11,896 nucleotides of DNA, from contig JAPUJD010000251.1 in assembly GCA_027296385.1 (NCBI GenBank), forward strand, positions 1 through 11,896, written 5' to 3'. The position numbers and the translations under genes were made by a program. The notes under the pieces are model-generated. The model ran no database searches and was not told where the DNA came from. It saw only the letters and a list, made by a program, of their open reading frames with translations. This document shows, in pieces, positions 1-6,711 of this stretch. Origin of the DNA: Acidobacteriota bacterium. Lineage in GTDB: Bacteria; Acidobacteriota; Thermoanaerobaculia; Multivoradales; JAHEKO01. Positions within the stretch are counted from its first letter, which is position 1; each line of letters starts with the position of its first letter.

Positions 1-68
1 ACGATCCGGTCGATGGCGAAGGAACCGACGAGGATCAGTGCGATGGCCTGAACAGGATTGATAGGCAT
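1..68 (-). CDS. N-terminus of a membrane protein (partial)
   Basis: Only the first 22 codons lie in the window; the gene continues beyond position 1. The peptide reads MPINPVQAIALILVGSFAID and then R-I. This is a short N-terminus followed by a hydrophobic stretch typical of a first membrane segment or uncleaved signal. The start is well supported: AGGAGA (75-80 on the complementary strand) sits six bases upstream of the ATG. The stop codon of the vWA gene is 12 bases away, so the two are probably co-transcribed. The family cannot be recognised from 22 residues. Confidence 0.6.
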   Translation of the reverse strand, partial: MPINPVQAIALILVGSFAIDRI

Positions 69-80
69 GACAAGTCTCCT

Positions 81-710
81 TTATCCGCTTTCCGGCTCGC
101 AGAGCTGGCTCTGGGTCAACTCCTCCACCTTGAGGCCCGAACCAATGAGCGTCCAGCCACCGCCCGTGAGGTCAGCGAGCCGGATCTGGTCGGGGCAAGG
201 CTTCAAGGCGACGGTGCCAAGGTAGAGACTGACGTTGCGGGCTAGCAGAAAGCTCTTGAGTCGATCGAAGTTGTCGTTCGCGACCAGGTCTGTTCCGTCA
301 TGAAAGTCGGAGATCAGGTACACCGCATCTACGTTCGGGTGGGCGGCGAGTCCCGCCGTGATCTTCTCGCGCACCCCCGAAGCTGAACCGCTGATGGCGA
401 CCTTGTTGCCCACGTCGACTCCGCGCTTGGCGAGTTGATCGAGCACGTCCTCTCTCTGCGACAGATAACTGCCCATCGAGCCGCTGTCATCGACCACCAA
501 CAGGATGCGCCTCGCACGTATGTCCGTGGGGTCGATAGCGCTCGAAGGAGCTTGCGCGGCGAGCAGGGCCGCCGCCACGGCGAGAGACCATGCCCCGGCC
601 TTGGCGCCAGAGAGCCGACCGGGGCCCGACGAATGAGGTCGGAGGGCGCTGCGCAGGCGTCGAAGCCGAGCACGCGTCAGACCGCTCGCGGAGAACTCGA
701 CGTAGCTCAT
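81..710 (-). CDS. Membrane-anchored or secreted von Willebrand factor A domain protein
   Basis: This 209-aa protein has a basic N-terminal region (residues 1-38), one hydrophobic segment (about 40-58) acting as signal or anchor, then a compact vWA fold. The MIDAS metal-binding motif DDSGS is at residues 74-78 after the strand RILLVV. A second acidic loop (SDFHDGTD, around Asp135) follows the strand VDAVYLI, as expected in vWA domains. There is no other domain. vWA domains usually mediate metal-dependent protein contacts, so an extracytoplasmic adaptor role is likely; the partner is unknown. The ATG has a strong AGGAGA site just upstream (rc of 711-720). The gene begins 9 bases after the stop of the upstream membrane gene and is followed closely by another membrane gene, so the three probably form one unit. 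It is shorter than most BatA/BatB-type vWA proteins and lacks their C-terminal TM helix. Confidence 0.75.
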   Translation of the reverse strand: MSYVEFSASGLTRARLRRLRSALRPHSSGPGRLSGAKAGAWSLAVAAALLAAQAPSSAIDPTDIRARRILLVVDDSGSMGSYLSQREDVLDQLAKRGVDVGNKVAISGSASGVREKITAGLAAHPNVDAVYLISDFHDGTDLVANDNFDRLKSFLLARNVSLYLGTVALKPCPDQIRLADLTGGGWTLIGSGLKVEELTQSQLCEPESG

Positions 711-719
711 TCTCTCCTC

Positions 720-1175
720 TCAGCTGCTCGGCCCGTCGGCACTGCCGTGCGGCCGCGGCCGGTACTGCCAAGCCCCGAGCAGGGTCCCCAGGGTGATCCC
801 CAGCCAACCCGCGACCAGCCAGGTGGCCGCTGAGACTCCGCCGAGACCCGTCCCGGCTCCCGGCTGCAGGCCGACGAGCAGCATCGACAGAAGCCAGACC
901 GCCAGGGCGGCCTGGACCGCCGTTCGAGCTCCGCTCCCGTAGCGGTCGCGAATCGAGGCGTAGAGCCAGATCGCTAGCCAGCCGATCGCGAAGCCCCAGA
1001 CATTGAAACCCGCAACCTCGGACCCGCTCATGATCGCCCCGTCCTCCGGCCGTTCCAGCACCTCGATCCAGGCCTCCTTGAGAAGGGTCGAGTTGAGCAC
1101 AAACTCGATTGTATTGATGGTTACCCCGGCGAGCAGTCCGCCGAGAATTACGCGCGGCCAGTTGAGACTCCTCAT
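720..1175 (-). CDS. Four-TM membrane protein of unknown function
   Basis: This 151-aa protein starts MRSLNWPRVILGGLLAG. I see four hydrophobic segments, at about residues 6-28, 49-70, 77-97 and 106-129, and a hydrophilic C-terminal tail. An in-frame ATG 14 codons further upstream would give 165 aa. The start at 1175 is preferred because GGGAGGAC (rc of 1178-1185) lies directly in front of it and the segment then begins as a normal membrane helix. It is the first gene of the minus-strand operon with the vWA protein. I recognise no functional family; similar short N-terminal GGLLAGV helices occur in uncharacterised membrane proteins of GC-rich bacteria. No catalytic motif is visible. Confidence 0.7.
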   Translation of the reverse strand: MRSLNWPRVILGGLLAGVTINTIEFVLNSTLLKEAWIEVLERPEDGAIMSGSEVAGFNVWGFAIGWLAIWLYASIRDRYGSGARTAVQAALAVWLLSMLLVGLQPGAGTGLGGVSAATWLVAGWLGITLGTLLGAWQYRPRPHGSADGPSS

Positions 1176-1247
1176 AGGTCCTCCCAAGGATGCGAGCGGC
1201 GCCGTGGCTACCGCCAACAGCTCTCTCGTTGTTGGTCGACTAGCTCT

Positions 1248-1286
1248 ATCATACAGCCGAGTGAGACGAGGAGTTCGTCACTCGGC
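1248..1286 (-). promoter_or_regulatory. Candidate promoter box and operator dyad upstream of the vWA operon
   Basis: On the minus strand TATGAT (rc of 1248-1253) matches a -10 hexamer in 5 of 6 positions and lies about 73 bases upstream of the first gene's ATG. Immediately upstream is a perfect 9-bp inverted repeat, GCCGAGTGA (1256-1264) and TCACTCGGC (1278-1286), separated by 13 bases. It covers the spacer and -35 zone. No convincing -35 hexamer is present, which fits an activated or repressed promoter but could also mean it is not a promoter. The position suits a regulator site; the regulator is unknown. Confidence 0.35.
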
Positions 1287-1356
1287 CGGGGCGACGCCAC
1301 GCAAGGCACAAGCCTGCGCCAGGCAAGCCACCCCGGTGCGCCATGATCGAGCGGCA

Positions 1357-1373
1357 GAGGGCGTTGCAGGGGG
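1357..1373. repeat. Left flanking direct repeat (candidate target duplication)
   Basis: GAGGGCGTTGCAGG plus three further bases abuts the left IS end. It matches GAGGGTGTTGCAGG plus AGT beyond the right end, with 14 of 17 bases identical. Orientation and position are those of a target-site duplication. Three mismatches mean either an old insertion or an accidental similarity. Confidence 0.45.
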
Positions 1374-1423
1374 TGTTTAAGCCGAGTCAATAGGTCCTTG
1401 TTAACTGCCGAGTGAAAGTGTCC
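1374..1423. repeat. Left terminal inverted repeat of the IS
   Basis: This is the left end of the IS. Inward from TGTTTAAGCC it contains GGTCC (1393-1397) and the conserved core AACTGCCGAG (1403-1412) followed by TGTCC (1419-1423). The transposase stop codon (1401-1403) lies inside this repeat. Confidence 0.6.
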
Positions 1424-2669
1424 GTGGTGCTTGTGTGTTTGGCAGGTAGACGAAGATCTCGTTTCGGGCGCCTTTGGTGTGTTTTTTGCGCTCTCCTTTC
1501 TTGAGGTATCTCAGCGGTTCAGCGAGTGGTGAGGCTGGAGCTTGGGCGATGACTTGGTCGTGGTAGTAGACGGTCCATGAGCCATCGAGGTGCTGGCGGA
1601 CATCGACTCGGGCCTTGGCGTAGGAGCGTCCTCGAGGCCCGGGAGGGATGTCGATTGTCAGGCCACCGAGGCGCACGGCGTTGTCATTGAGCACGGACGC
1701 CTCGTAGCGGAAGGCGAGGATTTTGTCGAGGTCCAGATCGCTTCGCGAGCGATAGGCAGGATCTGGCGATCGCGGGGCCTTGCGGAATCGCCGGTTGTAC
1801 CGGCGGATCCAGCGGTCTTGGAGGTAGAGATTGGCGTTCTTGAGGTTGGTGATGCCGTCAAGGCGCATCTCGGCGAGGAGCCGGTCCTGAAGCACACCGA
1901 AGAGCCGTTCGACGCGTCCCTTGGCCTGGGCAGAGAGGGCAAAGATGGGATGGACCCCGAGATCGTCGAGAGCCTGTCCGACCTGAGTGGGGCGCTGGCG
2001 ACCGGCGAGCTGCTCCTCGAGGCTCCAGAAGTCGTCGTTGCGACGCAGGGCCGAGTGACGGTCTTGGTAGATGGAGACCGGGATGCCGCGGCGTAGGACC
2101 GCTGCCCGGAGCAGGCGCAGGTAGGCCTCGGAGGTCTCCTGGGGTGTGAAGAAAGCGGCCAGAAGCTCTCCGTCGGCGTCGTCGACGGCGGCCATGAGCG
2201 TGAGGGCCGGCTGGTCGTCCCCGAACCAGCGGTGGGGGCTGCCGTCCCAGAGGATCATGAGCCCCTTGGCGCTCTTGCGCTCGCGACGCCGATGGTGTCG
2301 CTTGGGACGGCGCTTGCGCTTGGGCCGGTAGCCTCCCGCCCGCAGGATGCCACGTAGGGTCTCGCGACCGATGGAGATGCCCTCGCGCTCGGCGAGGATC
2401 TCGGCCAGATGAGTGTCGTTGAAGCCCGCGTAGCGATCCTCCACCCAGGCGAGAATCTGCTGGCGTAGCTCGTCGGGCGTGCGATTGACCGGGGGTCGGC
2501 CCCGATTGCCGTGCACCAGGCCCTGTGGACCCTGATCTCGCAGGCGTCTCAGGAGACGCCGCGCATGACGGGGCGTGACCCCCAGCGCGACGGCGGCCTC
2601 CTGGAGGGCCAGCTGGCCCTCCAGGACACCGCCGAGTACCCGATACCGTGTCAATTCCCTGGTGCTCAT
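1401..2669 (-). CDS. DDE transposase of the IS1202/ISNCY group
   Basis: This 422-aa enzyme catalyses cut-and-join movement of the element. The N-terminus (residues 1-110) holds two helix-turn-helix units: LALQEAAVALGVTPRHARRL, then a second with GFNDTHLAEIL and SIGRETLRGIL. A basic linker RPKRKRRPKRHHRRR follows. The RNase H-like core then has WDGSPHRWF (Asp142), YQDRHSALR (Asp203) and KGRVERLFGVLQDRL (Glu254), the signature order of this group. The C-terminus has a small beta-rich region. An ATG five codons upstream (2684) lacks a ribosome site, while GGAGAGG precedes the ATG at 2669, so the shorter form is chosen. The reading frame is intact and the stop lies in the left inverted repeat, so the element could be active. 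Confidence 0.9.
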   Translation of the reverse strand: MSTRELTRYRVLGGVLEGQLALQEAAVALGVTPRHARRLLRRLRDQGPQGLVHGNRGRPPVNRTPDELRQQILAWVEDRYAGFNDTHLAEILAEREGISIGRETLRGILRAGGYRPKRKRRPKRHHRRRERKSAKGLMILWDGSPHRWFGDDQPALTLMAAVDDADGELLAAFFTPQETSEAYLRLLRAAVLRRGIPVSIYQDRHSALRRNDDFWSLEEQLAGRQRPTQVGQALDDLGVHPIFALSAQAKGRVERLFGVLQDRLLAEMRLDGITNLKNANLYLQDRWIRRYNRRFRKAPRSPDPAYRSRSDLDLDKILAFRYEASVLNDNAVRLGGLTIDIPPGPRGRSYAKARVDVRQHLDGSWTVYYHDQVIAQAPASPLAEPLRYLKKGERKKHTKGARNEIFVYLPNTQAPRTLSLGS

Positions 2670-2687
2670 CGCAATCCTCTCCATAAG

Positions 2688-2742
2688 GGACAGAATCGCT
2701 CGGCAGTTGGCCCGGACACAATCGCTAGGCTAGGCTAAGACA
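2688..2742. repeat. Right terminal inverted repeat of the IS
   Basis: This is the inverted counterpart of the left end. GGACA (2688-2692), CTCGGCAGTT (2699-2708), GGAC (2714-2717) and GGCTAAGACA (2733-2742) are reverse complements or near-complements of the left-end blocks. A duplicated CTAGG unit (2725-2734) makes it five bases longer than the left repeat. The transposase promoter must lie in or next to this end. Confidence 0.6.
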
Positions 2743-2759
2743 GAGGGTGTTGCAGGAGT
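2743..2759. repeat. Right flanking direct repeat (candidate target duplication)
   Basis: GAGGGTGTTGCAGG plus AGT directly follows the right IS end and pairs with the repeat at 1357-1373. It ends where the TTGCC dyad and candidate -35 of the ribosomal-protein operon begin, so the insertion stopped just short of that promoter. Confidence 0.45.
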
Positions 2760-2787
2760 TGCCTGTGGCAAGCGCATCGCGTAAGGT
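2759..2787 (+). promoter_or_regulatory. Candidate promoter and overlapping operator for rpmB-rpmE2-rpsN
   Basis: TTGCCT (2759-2764) and TAAGGT (2782-2787) are separated by exactly 17 bases and read as weak -35 and -10 boxes. The predicted start would be near 2794, about 35 bases before the rpmB ATG. The -35 box is half of a perfect dyad, TTGCC-TGT-GGCAA (2759-2771). A dyad over -35 upstream of zinc-independent ribosomal genes is where a zinc-sensing repressor (Zur) would be expected. The sequence does not match the Zur boxes I know from enterobacteria or actinobacteria, so the identity of the regulator is inference. Confidence 0.4.
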
Positions 2788-2797
2788 ACCTCCTCTT

Positions 2798-2811
2798 GCG
2801 CCTTCGGGCGC
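2798..2811 (+). promoter_or_regulatory. cUUCGg hairpin in the rpmB leader
   Basis: GCGCC-TTCG-GGCGC forms a perfect 5-bp GC stem closed by the extra-stable C(UUCG)G tetraloop. It ends four bases before the GGGAAGG ribosome site (2816-2822). There is no U-tract, so it is not an intrinsic terminator. It may stabilise the mRNA 5' end or present the ribosome site. Confidence 0.4.
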
Positions 2812-2828
2812 CATTGGGAAGGTTTGCA

Positions 2829-3068
2829 ATGTCGAGAAGATGTCAAATCACCGGCAAGAAGCCGATGAGCGCGCGCCACGTTTCGCACGCGCACAACGTC
2901 ACTCCGCGCTGGCAAAAGCCCAACATCCAGCGCAAGCGCATCTACGTCGCCGAGCTCGGCCGCTGGCTCCGATTGCGCATCTCCACCCGGGCGCTGCGCA
3001 CTCTCGACAAGAAGGGCCTGCTGCGCTTTCTCAAGGACGAAGGCCTGACCCTCAAAGACGTCACCTGA
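2829..3068 (+). CDS. rpmB: 50S ribosomal protein L28, form without zinc ribbon
   Basis: This 79-aa L28 begins MSRRCQITGKKPMSARHVSH, the hallmark N-terminus of the family, and continues with PNIQRKRIYV and RLRISTRALRTLDKKG. It has a single Cys (residue 5). The paired CxxC motifs of the zinc-binding L28 type are absent, and the C-terminal half resembles the zinc-free type of E. coli and mycobacterial RpmB2. L28 is a late-assembling 50S protein. The ATG is set by GGGAAGG six bases upstream; a longer in-frame opening from 2796 would break the conserved start. It is the first gene of a three-gene operon, 15 bases before rpmE2. Whether this is the only L28 in the genome or a stress paralogue cannot be told here. 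Confidence 0.95.
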   Translation: MSRRCQITGKKPMSARHVSHAHNVTPRWQKPNIQRKRIYVAELGRWLRLRISTRALRTLDKKGLLRFLKDEGLTLKDVT

Positions 3069-3083
3069 GCTCAGAGGCACGAA

Positions 3084-3323
3084 ATGAAGAAGGGCATCCA
3101 TCCCGAGTATCACTCTGTCGTCTATGTCGACGGCGAGTTTGAATTTACTTCGCGCTCGACCGCTACGAGCGACGAGATCCGCAACGTCGACGGCGTCGAT
3201 CACTACGTGATCCGGCTCGAGATCTCGTCGGCTACGCACCCGTTCTACACCGGCAAGCAGCGTTTCGTCGATACCGCCGGTCGCATCGATCGCTTCCGCC
3301 AGAAGTATGGCGCGGGGAGCTAG
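3084..3323 (+). CDS. rpmE2: 50S ribosomal protein L31 type B (zinc-independent)
   Basis: This 79-aa protein has the conserved start MKKGIHPEYHSVVYVDGEF and the family end HPFYTGKQRFVDTAGRIDRF. It contains no cysteine at all, so it lacks the CxxC zinc site of type A L31 and belongs to the YkgM/RpmE2 type. In several bacteria (E. coli, Bacillus, Streptomyces) this type replaces zinc-bound L31 on the ribosome under zinc limitation and is repressed by Zur. AGAGG lies six bases before the ATG. It sits 15 bases after rpmB and 9 before rpsN. It is the strongest pointer that the cassette concerns zinc economy. Confidence 0.95.
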   Translation: MKKGIHPEYHSVVYVDGEFEFTSRSTATSDEIRNVDGVDHYVIRLEISSATHPFYTGKQRFVDTAGRIDRFRQKYGAGS

Positions 3324-3332
3324 GAGAATCCG

Positions 3333-3638
3333 ATGGCTAGCCAGTGCAAGATCGCCAAGAACGTGCGCCAGGAGCGCCTGATCGAGATGTACCGCGAACA
3401 GCGGGCCGAGCTGAAGGCCATCTGGCTCGACGCCGATCGCTCTCCCGAGGATCGCGAGCACGCCGTACGCCAGCTTCGCAAGCTGCCGCGTGACTCCAGC
3501 CCGACGCGCTACCGCAACCGCTGCAACATCACCGGACGGCCGCGCGGGTACTACCGCAAGTTCGGGATCTCGCGTATTGGACTGCGCGAGCTCGCGCTGC
3601 GTGGCGAGCTGCCAGGGGTCATCAAGGCCAGCTGGTAG
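3333..3638 (+). CDS. rpsN: 30S ribosomal protein S14, long zinc-independent form
   Basis: This is a 101-aa S14 of the long form. The conserved C-terminus contains LPRDSSPTRYRNRCNITGRP, then YYRKFGISRIGLREL and the terminal KASW. It has two isolated cysteines and none of the CxxC pairs found in the roughly 61-aa zinc-binding S14 encoded in many spc operons. It binds 16S rRNA in the head of the small subunit. AGGAGA overlaps the rpmE2 stop and is five bases before the ATG, so translation is tightly linked to the upstream gene. It is the last gene before a strong terminator. Position outside the usual L5-S14-S8 order supports a zinc-stress paralogue, although in proteobacteria this form is the only S14. 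Confidence 0.95.
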   Translation: MASQCKIAKNVRQERLIEMYREQRAELKAIWLDADRSPEDREHAVRQLRKLPRDSSPTRYRNRCNITGRPRGYYRKFGISRIGLRELALRGELPGVIKASW

Positions 3639-3662
3639 GCCACTGCAACCAAGACACTCGAG

Positions 3663-3687
3663 GCCCGCCGTCAGGCGGGCTTTTTCT
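3663..3687 (+). terminator. Intrinsic terminator of the rpmB-rpmE2-rpsN operon
   Basis: GCCCGCC (3663-3669), loop GTCA, GGCGGGC (3674-3680) form a perfect 7-bp stem followed at once by TTTTTCTT. It lies 24 bases after the rpsN stop and isolates the ribosomal cassette from the amidase gene. Confidence 0.9.
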
Positions 3688-3746
3688 TGCCCCGCCGCAA
3701 GCCCGCTCATGGCACAATCGGGGTCTCTCGACCGGAGGATGCTCCC

Positions 3747-5351
<1,605 letters not shown>

Positions 5352-5431
5352 TCCACGGTAGGATTCGGGCGGCTCATTCGCCTGGGGTCCCCTGCCCCCT
5401 TTCAAACACTGCAACCGACCGAGGAACGCCA

Positions 5432-6691
5432 ATGCGCTCTCTTGCCCGCTCCCTTACCACCCTTCTCGTCCTGGCACTACCCTCCATCGCCTTGGCCCAG
5501 GGCGGCCGGCTCGCCGGCAGGGTCACCGACGAGGCGGGCAAAGGTCTCGCTGACGTCGAAGCCAAGCTCATCGCCGTCGAGACCGGCGCCGAAGTCAGCA
5601 AGAGGACCAACCGCAAGGGCCGTTTCAGCGTCGCGGTCGTCCACCCTGAGTATGACTACGAGATCGTGCTCAGCAAGGAGGGCTACGTTACCGTTCGCGC
5701 GCCGGTCAAGCTCAAGCGCGGCGAGCCGGTCCAGGGCAGCTGGGTCATGGTTCCGGGCTCGGCGATCGGTGGCGTCCCCGGCCTCGATCTCTCGCCCGAA
5801 GAGTTCGCGGCCAAGCAGCTTGCAGTCGCGCTCTACAACGAGGGCGCGCAAGCCTTCAACGCCGACGATCTGGACACCGCGGCGGCCAAGTTCGACGCCG
5901 CCATCGCCGAAGATCCCGAGCTAGAAGAGGCCTACGTCATCGCCGCGGCAATCAACTGGCGCCTGGAGCGATACGAGCGGGCTCTAGAACTGACCGACTT
6001 CACCCTGGCCGCCAAAGCGAGCGACGCGCGCGCTCTGGGCGTGCGCTACGACTCGCTCGAGGCACTCGATCGGCAGGCCGAGGCCGACGCCGTGCTCGAC
6101 TATCTGATCGCCAACGCGCCGGTGGTAGACACCGCCAAGCGGGCCTACAACCGCGGGCTCGCTCATGCCAAGGCCGCCGACGTCGAGTCGGCGATTCCCC
6201 GTCTCGAGCAGGCGGTCGCGATCAGTCCCGACCTCGCTGCGGCGTGGGGACTGCTCGGCGATCTCGAGATCGCCCGCAGCAACTTTCAGCGGGCGATCGA
6301 GTGCGGAGATCGACTGCTCGAGATCGAGGGCTCGCGCGAGCGCGGCCTGTCGCTGCGCCACCGTGCCTTCGAAGCGTTGGGGGACGAGGCTGGCGTCGCC
6401 GAGTCGTTGCGCGCCCTGGCCGAGATCGATCCCGATGCAGTGATGAACAGCCTTTTCGAGCGCGCCAACGATCTCTTCGATCACAACGAGCCTGACGCCG
6501 CGGCGAAGATCTACCGTCAGGTGCTCGACCTGCAGCCTGACAACGCGCGGGCGCACTACAAGCTCGGCCTGGCGTTGCTGAGCGCCGAGGACACGAGCGC
6601 AGCTCGCGGCCACCTGGAGCGCTTCCTCAAGCTCGCGCCGGACGACCCCGAAGCTCCCGCGGCGCGAGACATGCTGACCTATCTCCAGTAA
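5432..6691 (+). CDS. Secreted carboxypeptidase-regulatory-domain and TPR protein
   Basis: This 419-aa protein has a clear Sec signal (residues 1-22, ending ALA-QGG). A beta-sandwich of the carboxypeptidase regulatory type follows (about 24-108: GRLAGRVTDEAGKGLADVEA and YEIVLSKEGYVTVRAPV). A short linker leads into an array of TPR repeats from about residue 130 to the end. Good repeats start at ALYNEGAQAFNADDLDTAAA, at TAKRAYNRGLAHAKAADVES and at SLFERANDLFDHNEPDAAAK, and the last is AHYKLGLALLSAEDTSAARG. TPR arrays bind proteins, so a periplasmic scaffold or assembly role is likely; no enzyme motif is seen. GAGGA lies six bases before the ATG. A longer frame open upstream is only a shadow of the amidase gene. 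It may be co-transcribed with the amidase, as no terminator is visible in the 80-base gap. Confidence 0.8.
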   Translation: MRSLARSLTTLLVLALPSIALAQGGRLAGRVTDEAGKGLADVEAKLIAVETGAEVSKRTNRKGRFSVAVVHPEYDYEIVLSKEGYVTVRAPVKLKRGEPVQGSWVMVPGSAIGGVPGLDLSPEEFAAKQLAVALYNEGAQAFNADDLDTAAAKFDAAIAEDPELEEAYVIAAAINWRLERYERALELTDFTLAAKASDARALGVRYDSLEALDRQAEADAVLDYLIANAPVVDTAKRAYNRGLAHAKAADVESAIPRLEQAVAISPDLAAAWGLLGDLEIARSNFQRAIECGDRLLEIEGSRERGLSLRHRAFEALGDEAGVAESLRALAEIDPDAVMNSLFERANDLFDHNEPDAAAKIYRQVLDLQPDNARAHYKLGLALLSAEDTSAARGHLERFLKLAPDDPEAPAARDMLTYLQ

Positions 6692-6692
6692 A

Positions 6693-6707
6693 GCCGGCGG
6701 TACCGGC
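6693..6707. terminator. Possible bidirectional hairpin between convergent genes
   Basis: GCCGG-CGGTA-CCGGC lies in the 20-base gap between the convergent TPR and MATE stops. The stem is short and there is no U-tract on either side, so termination here is only a guess based on position. Confidence 0.25.
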
Positions 6708-6711
6708 AAGG

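Larger units (their letters stand above)
1374..2742 (-). mobile_element. IS1202/ISNCY-type insertion sequence
   Basis: This is a 1369-bp element carrying one transposase gene that fills nearly all of it. The ends both begin TGT: TGTTTAAGCCGAG at the left (1374-1386) and TGTCTTAGCCTAG read inward from 2742 at the right. They continue as imperfect inverted repeats about 50 bases long. The best block is AACTGCCGAG, then GA, then TGTCC (1403-1423 against 2688-2708 rc; 17 of 21 identical). The right end is five bases longer because of an extra TAGCC unit (2722-2736 is a short tandem repeat), which explains the offset. Direct repeats of about 17 bp flank the element (1357-1373 and 2743-2759, 14 of 17 identical) and are a candidate target duplication. 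The exact outer boundary is inferred from the alignment of the two ends. Confidence 0.7.

Noticed and set aside
1208..1390. 60-codon minus-strand open frame between the vWA operon and the IS
   Set aside because: No ribosome site, spans the IS end and the dyad, and has no recognisable sequence.
1858..2721. Second minus-strand frame overlapping the transposase
   Set aside because: It is Pro/Arg-rich out-of-frame translation of the transposase gene; no programmed frameshift is needed because the transposase frame is complete.
2730..3710. Long minus-strand open frame (326 codons) across the ribosomal genes
   Set aside because: It is antisense to three confidently identified ribosomal proteins and has low-complexity, Ala/Leu-rich content. 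GC-rich coding DNA often leaves such shadows.
3687..3718. Promoter or sigma-54 site before the amidase (TTGCCC, GGCACAAT)
   Set aside because: Spacing is 20 bases for sigma-70, and the second sigma-54 element (TTGC) is absent.
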